Positions 35,640 to 46,555 of a stretch of 64,000 nt of DNA are shown here, piece by piece. The position numbers were made by a program, and so were the translations under genes. Below the pieces are notes generated by a model. The model made no database searches. It was not told the DNA's origin and saw nothing but the letters and a program-made list of their open reading frames with translations. The number at the start of each line of letters is the position of its first letter. Position 1 is the first letter of the stretch. The stretch is from Manduca sexta (taxonomy: Eukaryota > Arthropoda > Insecta > Lepidoptera > Sphingidae): positions 11,040,920 to 11,104,919 of the forward strand of contig NC_051129.1 in NCBI RefSeq assembly GCF_014839805.1, given 5' to 3'.

Positions 35640-37818
35640 ATGCATGACGAGTTGTTAATTGAATCGGTACGGTCAAACAGAGTCTTGTACGACTTCTCTC
35701 ATCCAAAATATTGGGACAGTGAACATAAAAACAAGTTATGGAATCAAATCGGAAAGAAATTAAACACCGATGGTAAGTTGAGATTTTTATTAAAATTATT
35801 CAAACTTTATTATGCCTTTCAAAAACAAACCGGCTCCGATTAACATAGATTGTGCTTTTTTGTTTCGCGTTCGATCGTAACTTAACAACGCTAACATAAC
35901 CTATATTCGTAGAACGGCTCTTGGCTGCCTTGCCTTGACATACAGCGCGCATGCGCCTCTTACATAGAAGTATTAAACAAACTGGAATGACTCTTCGGAT
36001 TGTAAAAAGTTTAATGCACACATTATGATTATTTTCTATCACAAAAAATACATATTAATTATTAGATATACTGATTAATATTGGTCAAACATAGTAGTCA
36101 AACAAATTTTAGTTTTTAGAGAATTTAATATATTTAAGTGCATGTGATTTTATTTCCATAAAGATACACTACATATTATTATAATCATGCTTGAGTGTAT
36201 CTTCTGAAATCTAGGCAGAGGCGTAACTAATTTACATACAATTCTGACCTTATTATGATTTCATGATGTAACGAGACAAGACTATTGAGCGCCCATATGT
36301 ATCCGGCTAATCACTTTGTCATTGAAAGAATCATGACCTGGAAATTAAATTTTAGATATTGCCGTTCCACAAAATAAACAGTAGTAGATTTGAAAGAAAT
36401 TTGGCATAAGAAATGACAATTTCTTTGATTAATATATAGGCTACGCTATGTCGCGTTTATTTGCTTCTATGGTAAATAATTGGGCATATTTTCTATGTGG
36501 GCGAATCCTCAAGCACCTAGTATTTATGAAAAAATACTTGTATAGGACAATAAAGTGGAACTTTCTTAACTCTTGGTCTCTCGTGAATCGCCGGCGAGCC
36601 AAGACAGCTACATGACATTTGCGTGTGTCACGGGATTATAACCTTATATACTACATATATACTACATAATAAGGTTATTTTTCCGTCACACGCGTAGCTG
36701 TCAATGTTTGCCGGCAAACATTCAGCTACCTCACGGGTTAAACAATACATTGTCGATGGCCCTTCCAGTTTGTATAATAAGTACTTCTATAGGATTGTTA
36801 TGAAAACGCCTGCACAAAATTTAATAGCAAATATTGTGCAAACAAAACAATGATAATATTTTGGTGGGAATACGGACAGCACGAATTATTCATTGAATTT
36901 GCTCTATAGTTTCATAAAAAAGAGTTTGTTTTAATTTTTAAAATGTGTGATATTCTTCAATATAATAATATAACATACAGACCAAACAAAACAATGAACA
37001 TGAATATTTAATCATAATATTTCCGAGTATCAACATTGCGGACTAGACAACAAATAATACTCTTTGTTAATTTATATTATTGCTAATCTCCCACAGGAAC
37101 TACGTGTCGCTCTCGCTGGCACAACATTCGAGATCAATACAGAAAAACCCTCAAGAAGACCATAGCCAAGAAAGGACAAAATGCAAAAAAAGTTCCTTAT
37201 TATAAATATCATGAACTCATGTCTTTTATGGATGGATTTTTCCAAGAGCGAGAAAAAAAGGAGATACTAACTGCAGATGACGAGGCAGATGACTTTTACG
37301 GCGTGCAATTAAAAACAGATAATGAAGATGCAGCTTCGTCTAATTCTTCTAGACCTGAATCAAGTATGGATACATTTCCTCACGCTGTGGTGTGTTTAGA
37401 ATCTCCTATAAACGCGATAATGCCACCCTCAGGGACCCAAGCACGACATCCACTCTCTCCTGACCGACCTGGCTCCCCTAGAGCGTCAGAATCTACTTCT
37501 TCTAAGGAGAAAAAAGAACTAAGTCGACTTACAAGTACGGCAGCATATTTAGTAGAATATATTCTCAAAAAAAGCGAGAAAAAACCTGAACATCCCATAG
37601 ATAAGTTTTTAGAAGGTATTGCACCCACGTTAAGATCCCTGACTCCTTATTATCAGAATTTAGCAAAGTCTGAAATATTTGCTACTGTCCAAAAATATGA
37701 GATGATGATGCTTAAGGAAAGTCACGATACAGCTAACAGTGAACTCAAGGAAGCAAATGGACGAAACACAACATCGGCAGATAATAAAGATTCTGTTGAG
37801 AGGATAAAAGAAAAATAA
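35640..37818 (+). CDS. MADF-BESS domain protein 2 (284 aa, two exons)
   Basis: Tandem paralogue of the gene at 30250-32457, with the same intron position and phase. Exon 1 (35640-35772) ends gatg|gtaagt. Exon 2 (37097-37818) follows the identical acceptor context ctcccacag|. The MADF domain occupies residues 4 to about 85 (LLIESVRSNRVLYDFS, HPKYWDSEHKNKLWNQIGKK, CRSRWHNIRDQYRKTLKK). An acidic Ser/Pro-rich linker follows (ADDEADDFYG, SPDRPGSPRAS). The BESS-like motif is at about 213-250 (DKFLEGIAPTLRSL to IFATVQKYEMMM). Both paralogues have intact frames, so neither is an obvious pseudogene. The domains are more alike than the linkers, as expected if function is kept. Predicted nuclear, sequence-specific DNA binding; partners and targets cannot be told. 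Confidence 0.88.
35947..35956. promoter_or_regulatory. NRF-1/EWG-type palindrome in intron 1 of MADF gene 2
   Basis: GCGCATGCGC at the position matching 30547-30556 in the paralogue. See that entry for the motif. Confidence 0.5.
36580..36730. repeat. imperfect inverted repeat in intron 1 of MADF gene 2
   Basis: The left arm (gccggcgagccaagacagct ... gcgtgtgtcacgg ... ataaccttat) pairs with the right arm (ataaggttat ... ccgtcacacgcgtagctgtc ... gccggc) around a TATACTACATATATACTAC centre. The paralogue intron lacks it, so it is probably a MITE inserted after the duplication. Confidence 0.55.
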
Positions 37819-38684
37819 CTTAATACAATCATCATAGTTTTTTTTTACGTTTGTTGTGCTAAGAGCTAGCATTTTGTATAAGTACACAAGTAACCATCTT
37901 GCTGGTGTGTTGACGCAAAAAACTAAAGTCAAGGATTCATCTGCAAGAGTAACGTAGCCTAGACTAATCAAATTATTTATTGTCCATAAAGCTGATACAC
38001 ATAAGTTTTCCGCTAAACTGATACGAGAATACTATCGAACACTTACTTGCGTAGCCGCATCATGCTATCCCTTCACCTCGTCCATAGCTGATTGATAAGA
38101 TATGAAACCAAGAATCTCACTCTGTAGTCCAGAAAACGAGATTTTCTGTCATATTTTCGACACTGTTGTAGCGTCGTGCATAGGTAGTCGCCACTGTTAG
38201 GGAAAAGATGGTTACTATGGAAGGAAAAAATCTCTGTTAGGTAGATGTTGCACCTGACCGGCCGCAGCCCCTTCCACAGTTCCTATTCGTAGGTGGTATA
38301 TATACTGCGCGTCTTACAAATTCTGCTACCACAACTCAGAATTGACTACTGCCATGTAATGTAGTTATTGGACATTATTTCCTAATTATCTAACACACTT
38401 TGTTTTATATCAATGTTTGGTTGGATTTATGTGTTATCCAATATTCCATAAGTATATATATAATTAATACGTAAAATGTACATAACATATTATTGAGGCA
38501 GTAAATGTTAGATCGAACGCAACACATGAATTATATTTTTAATATTTTTGTATAACATGACGTAATAATACGGCAACTCTATGTTTATATAAATACAATC
38601 CAAAAGTAAATGATAGTAAGAAATTTGTTTATCTCATATTTTGGCATATTTTATATATCATGATATTCTGTTCACACAACAAGT
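37819..38684. other. MADF gene 2 3' flank
   Basis: No further gene seen. The first clear AATAAA is near 38964, beyond the MITE, so the transcript end is not determined. Confidence 0.35.
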
Positions 38685-38834
38685 CAGTGGCGAAGGGATT
38701 CCTGCCGGCTTCCCTTTATGTAGTAATTTATGATAATTAGTTATCTTTAGAACGATTTGCAGACCGCATTTAAGCATATTAGCATATTATGTTATGTCGG
38801 GTTCGCGTTCGGAAAATTTCGCCTTTCGCCACTG
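38685..38834. mobile_element. hAT-like MITE with 8-bp target duplication
   Basis: 150 bp starting CAGTGGCGAAGG and ending TTTCGCCACTG, flanked by caacaagt (38677-38684) and caacacgt (38835-38842), a 7-of-8 match. The 8-bp duplication and CAGTGGCG ends fit hAT superfamily elements. It has no coding capacity. A second copy at 42758-43210 is split by a SINE. Confidence 0.7.
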
Positions 38835-39042
38835 CAACACGTTATATAATTGGTGAATGCTGAGTGTACCTGTTATTGGCATATATATCAGCTACAATAA
38901 CCTTAGCAGTGTTTGTGTATATTTGTATAAATATGTATGGTTTTGGTATACCTTTTAAATACAGAAATAAATCTCAAAACTTTATCATAGTAAATGTTTC
39001 GTGTCGGAGTACATAATAGTACGAGTTTTTTCATCCTAAATG

Positions 39043-39295
39043 TTTTTTTTATAGGAGCACGTCAAAGGGACCCTACTGCACCTGATGGTGGAATGGGGTC
39101 CAATAGAATGTCGACTTACGAGAGATGATTACCCTTCGGCAGTCGACAAAATTATGCCGGCCTGTTAGAACCGGATATATACAGGCTGATTCTGGAACGC
39201 GACACACTTACGTGGGCCACTATGGCGGGTTTTAACACTTTGTGTACGGTGGTCGCTATCCAAGAAGATATAAAATATATCTTACCACCAGCTAA
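39043..39295 (-). repeat. dispersed repeat, family X, copy 4
   Basis: The minus strand reads tggtaagatatattttatat, 'ttggatagcgaccaccgtac', 'acaaagtgttaaaacccgcc', 'cgtaagtgtgtcgcgttcc', 'cataattttgtcgactgcc' and 'ttctattggaccccattcc', ending in a tail 'tcctataaaaaaa'. One of the better-kept copies. Confidence 0.75.
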
Positions 39296-39360
39296 TCTAC
39301 TGCTGATGCAGATGTGCCGTAGCATTGCATTATAACGTGGTTAAATAAAGCCTAAACCAT

Positions 39361-39420
39361 ACCAGAAAAGCAGGCCTGTGTCTAGCAGTGGAACCCTATA
39401 ATACAGGACTGGTATCATTA
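39361..39420 (+). repeat. SINE family S2, 3' fragment
   Basis: 'caggcctgtgtctagcagtgg' and 'taatacaggactggtat' match the 3' end of the S2 copy at 23439-23757. Confidence 0.55.
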
Positions 39421-39954
39421 AACTTTATTTCGACTTTATACAAATTGTAAGAGTACATTTTAAAGTATAACTTCGTAACTAAAGTATCTATTGCGGTCTA
39501 AAAATATTAAATGTTATATTATGAAAACAAAGTTGTTTTTATTACCGAGACATTATGCATACTGTGGTGGCAAAACTACGTAACTCACACAGTCGCGCCT
39601 TTTATATGCAAAAGAGAAGGAAAGGCCCCTAGTGCACTCACATTTCGCCTTGTGTGTTCTGACTAATAATATATAAACATACTAATCTAAGTAATACAAT
39701 ACACTAACTTCGCGGTCTTAAAGTAGGTATAGCCCCAGGAAAACAAAAAACAGCTATGTTGTGGTAAATTATTGATCAAATATTTATACTGACAATATTA
39801 ACTTTATAAAGAAAATAAAAATGGCGCTCGCAAAGCAAATATTTTATTTTTCTGGTCAGGCTATACCCTCATTTACAAAGCATTAAAAACTATTGAAAAC
39901 TTAGACTCCATAGTCTTAAGTAATATCGCAGTATCCTAAACATTCCTAATACCA

Positions 39955-40110
39955 AGGAAATATCTTCATAAATCATATATGAAACAGAGAACAGTTTGCG
40001 GGGCGGATCTAGGATTACGAGCATGTCCCGCGCCGGATGCTGCGCGGCCGTAACAACAAGAATACCTAATATTTACACCTTGCATCAAAATATTTCATAA
40101 AACACGTAAA
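39955..40110. other. GC-rich block duplicated with MADF gene 2
   Basis: Homologue of 34170-34330: 'ttcataaatcat', 'gaacagtttgcgg', 'gcatgtcccgcgccggat', 'ctgcgcggccgta'. It is the downstream limit of recognisable homology between the two MADF units. Confidence 0.55.
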
Positions 40111-41219
40111 TGCCGAACAGTTTATGTCTTGTGTTTAGGTGAAACTCAAGTTAGAGATGATGAGACTCTCGCAAGACAGAGATGAGAACACAAAATTCTT
40201 GTTTGCAAGAAAACTTTCATTCATTTGCACTACCCATTTAATTAAGTTTAGTAATAAAGCAAACGAAAAAGAAATACTTTTTCGAAAATTGAATTTTCTG
40301 TAACATTCTCGACTTTTCAGCTTAAGTAACAGAGTCGCGTGTCAATAGTTATAAAATGAAATGAATAGTGTAAAACAATATTGTGAGGTTCGCGTTTAAT
40401 GTTTGAAATATATTAATGCATTAATTTTTTATTTATTTTTAAAATACCTTTTCCTCTGGTCTTTTGCGGCGTAACAGTGTCCTTTAATAAAAAAATCTAA
40501 GTGTACTACTTCACATTCTCTTCTTTTTTGATTCACTTCAATATATTAATTTTATTACCTGTGATCAATTTTTTATCTTTAATAAGATTCCTCAAAGTAC
40601 TTGACGCAAAAAGACCTAAGTTATTTCAAGGCCTTACAAGTTTAGAAACCGCTGGTAAAGATAGCCTCTGGCGAGACGCAAAGGAAATTCCATTCCACTG
40701 GATGTCGTCACCGCTCCAGATTTAAAAGGACATAACGTTTTTTCCACTGGGCTTGAGGCTAAATTGTTCGGAAGTAATGTCTCCACGCTTTGCTTTTTAT
40801 ATATCTATTGTTGATGTTGAGTTAGTTGTGTTTGTTTTTTATGAGAAAGTAAATAGTGTTTTATTTTTATTTAAAATAGGACTGTTTGTCTAATGAAAAC
40901 TTAAGGAAATCCTCGCCTTAATGGCGCGTTCGGGCAAATCTTAAAGATTGAAAATGTATTTATAGCAAGTTCAAGCAAACCTTGCATGATAACTCTTACT
41001 AATACGTATATAATATTGGACTAATAAAGCGTCATAATTTAATACAAACACCAACAGATATCCGCGTATTTAGTATCGAAACTATGTGGATATCAAGAGA
41101 ACTTGTCTATTAGTTTCGAATTCCAACATTAGGATCTACTGACGGCCCGGTAATTAGTAAATAGTAATACAATATTGGATAGTGGAATTATAATGAAAAT
41201 TACCTTAATTAGGTGGTAA
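40111..41219. other. no supported gene
   Basis: AT-rich. The last 40 codons of an open frame at 40501-40725 (VLDAKRPKLFQGLTSLETAG...) are GC-richer and protein-like, but no splice signals or family support them. Confidence 0.3.
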
Positions 41220-41465
41220 TTTTTATATTTGCTGATGGAAGGATATTTGTATACGTCCGGATAGCAACAACCTTACACAAGGTGTAAAATCCGATATAAT
41301 GTGGCATTCCTAGATCAGCCTATATATTTTGAACAGGCCGGCATAATTGAGTCGACTGCCGAGGGTTACCGTCACTCCTCAGTCGAGATTCTGTCTGTAC
41401 CACACACCGCTTACCATAAGGTGCAGTGGACTCTTTTATTATGCCCGTATAAAAATAAAATATTT
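41220..41465 (+). repeat. dispersed repeat, family X, copy 5
   Basis: 'cgtccggatagcaacaacc', 'acacaaggtgtaaaatccg', 'atcagcctatatattttg', 'cataattgagtcgactgccg', 'cactcctcagtcgagattct' and 'gcccgtataaaaataaaa'. The 103-codon open frame starting at 41301 lies inside it. Confidence 0.75.
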
Positions 41466-42757
41466 TTAAAGTATTGCTCGGCAAAAACTACCCTAAAACT
41501 ATTGATAATAATATCACATATGGAAAACACTGCAATTTCAACACCTAAATTACAAATTCAACCATCAGAATCATATAAAATTATCTTCTTAGGCATAGCA
41601 TATTGTCCATGACAAATAGTGTCGCTTATAATATTTTGATTTTCAATCTTATCAAAGAACTAAATGACCATCCTTGATCAAACAAATTGCTAGTTACCAG
41701 TCGCACAATCCTGTTATTTCCTTCCATCGATATTTTTATAATACATTTTTATTGCATTCGCTCCACATAATCGAGTTGGTCACGGCTACACGGCACAGCG
41801 TGGCAACCATTTCCAACTAATCCAACGTTTTCCACTCCAATACCTTTTAAACATTGTATTGGTTATGTTAGTGTAAAAACTGGAAATTACGGCGACTTTC
41901 AGATCGAAAAAGTTTGTAGCGAGCGGACCAATTAATATATTATTCTGAACATTTTTGATTACAGCAAGTTCCAGTTGAAAAGTTAATTTCGTGTCGAACA
42001 AGACCCCAGCTGTGACACTTCGGGTGAAAGTGTTTTTAATCTGCTTTGGAAGTGGGAAGTTTGATTTCGTTACTTAATACTTGGTGCGTGTACCTTACTT
42101 ATGGTACACTTGTAAAGTTGAAATCTCCGTCGGCTTTAGTGGAAGTTTTACTTGTGTAAGAATCTTGGAAATATTTTGAATTTGAACTTATTACGCCTAA
42201 TTTATAAGTACCTATAATTTTATTAGGAAATGTGTTTATCTTGGATTTTTATGTGGCAATGATAATAGACCATGATGATTTCGTGGTATCGTATTTTAAT
42301 AAAACATAGTATCAAAGACCAGTAGACGAAAATAATTATTGGATAGAAGACTAAACTTTTCAGTTTCAGCCATGTCCCCTCTCTTTATTCAAAAATGTGT
42401 TAAGTACTATAAACATTACCTTAAAATGGAAATATCATTATTGAAAAATAACTTTCAAAATCGATATCAACTATTCAGCTCTATAATATTAGTAGAAATT
42501 CAAACATATTATTTTATTAATTAAAATCTGTTTTTAACCAGTGATTTTGCACAAAACGGTAATTCTAATAAACCGGAGATTCCATCAATAAACACACGTC
42601 TTTGTTTATGTTCAGGGTAACGACATAATGTGGTGTCGCGTTTGAGCAGCGCGGGTGCGCGGAAGCCGTGGCGGCCACGTGACAAGATTATCTTCTCACA
42701 GGGGATGTGACAAATACAAGACATGAGCTGTAGCGGTGGAATTTCCTAACAAGACAA
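41466..42757. other. no supported gene; one GC-rich island
   Basis: Mostly AT-rich. At 42600-42700 a GC-rich patch (gcgggtgcgcggaagccg, tggcggccacgtgac) lies in a 67-codon minus-strand open frame. It could be a promoter or exon, but I see no splice context or domain. Confidence 0.35.
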
Positions 42758-43210
42758 CAGTGACGAAGGGCCCATATAACCCAATACCTGCTAGCTACCC
42801 TTTCGTGACTTATGTCAAATGTAATTTTCATTGAAATGATTTGAAGACCGCATTTAAGCATATTAGTAGTAGTACCTTTATGGTACTACTACTAACTGCC
42901 TCGGTGGCGTAGTTGTATTGCACGTCCGGTACAATAGCGCTCTGAGGTCCTGGGTTCGAATCCCGGGTCGGGCAAAGTGATATTTGGGTTTTTCTGCTCA
43001 GTATCAGCCCGGAGTCTGGAATTTGTGCCCGATATGGCGATAGGCTCGCCCCCTATCACATCATGGGACGGAACATACTTGGCGAAAAGTGGGTGCCCTA
43101 GTTGCGCCTCTGCATACCCCTTCGGGGATAAAATGCGTGATGTTATGTTATGTTATGTACCTTTATGGTGTATTGGGTACGCTTTCGGAAAAAGTCAGGC
43201 TTCGCCACTG
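42758..43210. mobile_element. hAT-like MITE, copy 2, interrupted by a SINE
   Basis: Starts cagtgacgaaggg, ends cttcgccactg. Interior landmarks 'accgcatttaagcatattag' and 'cgctttcggaaaa' match 38685-38834. The S1 SINE at 42885-43156 is inserted between them, and copy 1 serves as the empty-site reference. Confidence 0.7.
42885..43156 (+). repeat. tRNA-derived SINE, family S1, reference copy
   Basis: The best-preserved S1 copy. Head ctgcctcggtggcgtagttg with A box tggcgtagttg at 42905-42915, B box ggttcgaatcc at 42953-42963, body 'agtatcagcccggagtctgg', 'cccgatatggcgataggc', 'catcatgggacggaacat', 'ctctgcataccccttcgggg', and tail 'atgcgtgatgttatgttatg'. A 13-bp duplication GTACCTTTATGGT lies at 42872-42884 and 43157-43169. 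Eleven filler bases (42885-42895, actactactaa) separate the left duplication from the SINE head and are the reverse complement of 42863-42873. Confidence 0.92.
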
Positions 43211-43231
43211 CACGTTGATTTATATTAAGAT

Positions 43232-43345
43232 ATAAATGACCCCACGAGATGGACCGACGATCTGGTGAGGGTCGCCAGAGTCCGATAGATGAGGGCGGCC
43301 TAAAACCGGTCCCCGTGGCACTCAATAGGGGAGGCCTATGTCCAG
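43232..43345 (+). pseudogene. RTE-type LINE C-terminal fragment
   Basis: The frame beginning at 43237 reads PTRWTDDLVRVARVR, stop, MRAA, stop, NRSPWHSIGEAYVQQW. This is the RTE C-terminal signature with two nonsense changes and a lost terminal stop. Confidence 0.8.
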
Positions 43346-44317
43346 CAGTGGACGATTGACTGACTGAAATATTTATTATTATTTTATCTAATTATTTTAT
43401 TTATTATTTTATCCTCTTGCCTCTCACGACTTAGGTCACCGAGCCCATTTGTATTCAGAAACCTAGACTACTTTGCAATAATAACATTACGTTTGAATAT
43501 TGATTACGCACGAAGCAGACGAACCCGACGCCGGAGCCAATATTTTTTACCTCATTAATTCTGTTTTCCCTCGCTCTGCATTTTTATTGGATTACATCGA
43601 TTTTATGATAGTTGTTGAGGATTTTATAAGCCTTGATAGAGTTTCGTGAACTATTACAGATTTAAGAAAAAAATACGAATATTGGCAATTGATTTTCATA
43701 GCTCGGATATGTAAGTTTAATTAATAGGTGCGATGTGCTGCCTGTATTTTGTTTGGGTGAATATTTTTATTTATAATCCACTGAATTAATTTGAATCAAA
43801 TTTTACACATAGATCGACTAAGTACTATATTAATTAATTATCTATCATAATGCTTCCTACCAAGGTCTGAAAACAGTATAATTTATAAATAAACTCATAT
43901 CACTCTATTGTGCTATATTCTCATTTTTAGGGAAATGAAATAAAATTATTATTAATTCTAAATAAAATCAGATAACTATTGAAAAACCACATTTCCCTAC
44001 GGCTGAGGAAACGAAAAATCATCGAGAAACAGAAACAATAGTTTATACAAAAATACGAATGCTATAATAGTTCCGTGGTGTTTCATGATTTCCGTGGGGA
44101 TGGTATGCAGTCATTACCGTCGTAGTGTAACAGTTTATTTTTATACTAATGAAAATGGTTCATAATTGTAATGGCATAAAAGCTATTATTTTAGTGTCTC
44201 TTTGGAAGCTATGACCTGGAATTGACTGCGATATGTATTATAAAAGTCTACCGCTTTTTCCAACAACATTGAAGTACTGTTGTATTTTGTTTTGAAGGAT
44301 ACTCTACTCTGTATAAT
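43346..44317. other. AT-rich intergenic sequence
   Basis: Nothing recognisable. Confidence 0.35.
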
Positions 44318-44556
44318 TACTGACCGTCTTAGTGACGTAGTACAAAGTGCAACACTCTGGTCTCGGGTTCAAATCTCGTGTTGGATAAAGTTATATTGGA
44401 TGTTGCTGCTCTATCAACCCGGAAGCTGTAATTTGTGCCAGATGTGGCGATAGGTTCGCCTCCGTCACTTCATGGGACGGAACATACAAGGCAAAAATGG
44501 GTGCACTGGTTACACCTCTGCCTACCGTTTCGGGGATACAGGCGTGCCTGTGTTTG
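44318..44556 (+). repeat. tRNA-derived SINE, family S1
   Basis: A-box-like tagtgacgtagtaca, B box gggttcaaatctc, then 'tctatcaacccggaagctg', 'gatgtggcgataggttcgcc', 'acttcatgggacggaacata' and 'cctctgcctaccgtttcggg'. Confidence 0.8.
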
Positions 44557-44769
44557 TTTTGTTTTTGTATAATTACTGGGCAATACAATATATTTTAGTA
44601 TATGCCATGCTAAGTTTCCTATGTATTACTTTCATATTGAAAGTTTAGAAGGTGCTATTTTTTATAAGTAGTCGTGGTACGCAAGCTATTTATTCGCTTC
44701 TTAAACTCGAGATTATCATCTTAAAGAATGTTCAATGATTTTGATACTTGGGTTGTCTGTAATTGCGTC

Positions 44770-44912
44770 TACATATCCATTACTATAACAAAAACACACA
44801 TCACGGCAAACAGACCACCAAGTTGGGTGCAGGACACCGTCTTTTCGTCCCATATGTTTCGTCCCATGACGTGATAGCGGGCAAGTCGATCGCCCTATTA
44901 AGCCTACGACAC
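44770..44912 (-). repeat. SINE family S1 fragment
   Basis: The minus strand reads 'ggcgatcgacttgcccgct', 'tcacgtcatgggacgaaacat' and 'cctgcacccaacttgg'. Head and tail are missing. It lies 210 bp from another S1 copy in the opposite orientation. Confidence 0.55.
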
Positions 44913-45149
44913 ATTTAATCAATTTCGCAGTTCAGTTAATTACTAACAAACTGTCATGATAGTTAATGTAAGTATAGTTTGTTTATCTCCAGAGAATAAG
45001 TTAAAGACCGTATTGGCATTTGATTGATCAGACATAGCGGAATGTTGACCGTTGTACCTAAATGTTATTCTCAGCACGGGTAGGGATTTAGAAATCTGAA
45101 AAGGGGATTTAGCCCCTTTAAAGTAGCACTGTTAATATTATTCTTGAAG

Positions 45150-45235
45150 TATAGTGTGGTGGTCCCTGTGGCGCTCAATTGGGGAGGCCTATGTCCAGCA
45201 GTGGACGATTCCCGGCTGAAATGATGATGATGATG
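45150..45235 (+). pseudogene. RTE-type LINE 3' end
   Basis: 'tccctgtggcgctcaattgg' and 'ggaggcctatgtccagcagt', then 'attcccggctgaaatgatg' and an ATGATGATG run. Only the last codons and tail survive. Confidence 0.75.
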
Positions 45236-46412
45236 ACAGTGTAGTAAAGGGTTTTTTAATGCTTCCAAAGACATACGAATAGCGGCCCATCTAATGGTAA
45301 GTGGTCACTGTCTGATGAAAGTCGGCAATGCTGGGGCACAGTAAAGGCGTTGCCACAACAAAACAATTTCTACATTCGATTTAATTTAATTTTATATTCT
45401 AGTAGTTGAGAACTTTCAATTTTATAGATCACTAAATCAGTTTATTTTAAGAATATTCTTATACATATTTGAACATAAATATTTCTATTGCAATTCTAAT
45501 ACATAGATCTTAACAAAGTCAGTGTAATAAAAAACTTATTGTTTTTAGTCAACTTTATCCTTCCTTATGTAGGGTATTATGACCCCCGCCTTCCCCACTG
45601 AGTACGTCTACAAGTTTTCTTCAATGTCAGCCGGACGACGCAAAAGGGATAAACATCTTTCTTCCTCTAAGGGCTAATTGGACACGAAAGATGAAGAAAC
45701 CGTCGAACAACTTAAATATAATTTTCTTTCGGTGTTCTTCTTAGTTCATGAAGCGCTTAGCATTTTTAATTATTTTTGATACCGGCCGTAGCACAAAGTT
45801 AAGAAATTTAGCAAAATTATTACCGATCGTATCAGGCAGGTCGGCATTTTCTTTGAGTTTCACTTCGCTTAACATCAGATGCAGTGTAGCAACTTTACTG
45901 AGTTACAATAAAAAAATTGAGCACGTGAAATTTTCGGGCTCTTTGGCAACTAATTTATGATAAGCAAAAAAATAACATCTCTACAACATCTATTTTATCT
46001 TCTTTTATTTTTAAGCCGTGTGGATCCATTTACTATATGTAGGTATCTATCAACATCGTATTAAACTGATAAAAAATATGGATCATGTTATCAGGAATAC
46101 CTTTCAGACGGAGTCGCCACAACCTCATAGGGTTCAAAATCACATGGACTTACACGAGTCGTAACGAAACCAGGTATAAACCATTCATAACTACTACAAT
46201 CAAGTTCCGAAGAAGCCTTGGCAAGTCATAAATACGTTACCAAGTTGCCGTAAGAGTTAGCAGCGGAGTCCGTGTTGCATACGTAAGGACTTTGCTAAAT
46301 ACATAAATAACAGCAAACATTTAACTCCATAGTTCGAAATAAGGTTACGTAAAGCAATCAATAGTCTTAATACACAAGAATTAGTGAATAATAGTCTTAC
46401 TTATAAACTTAT
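45236..46412. other. no supported gene
   Basis: At 45278-45345 'gcggcccatctaatggtaag' and 'tggtcactg' start another lepidopteran interspersed repeat fragment. The rest is unremarkable. Confidence 0.35.
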
Positions 46413-46555
46413 GTTAGCGTTAAGAGGTGGTTAAGAATTGCTTAAATAGCTGTCAAAAACATCACCGGTTCCTAGTTTAAACCTTATTAAGAGGCAAGAT
46501 GGCGGCTTTGACTTACAGCTGATCGAGTAAATTTGTGTTTTAACTAAGCTTTGCG
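46413..46555 (+). repeat. dispersed repeat, family Z, copy 3
   Basis: Nearly identical to 7627-7775 over about 135 bp, including caagatggcgg and acagctgatcgagtaaattt. It differs by loss of two bases in the G/T run after the AAGATGGCGG core. Confidence 0.7.

Noticed and set aside
35398..35706. 102-codon minus-strand open frame opposite MADF gene 2 exon 1
   Set aside because: Shadow of the GC-rich promoter region and exon 1 on the plus strand.
42905..42963. A and B boxes suggesting a tRNA gene
   Set aside because: The boxes belong to a SINE head. No cloverleaf acceptor stem closes, and a SINE body and tail follow.
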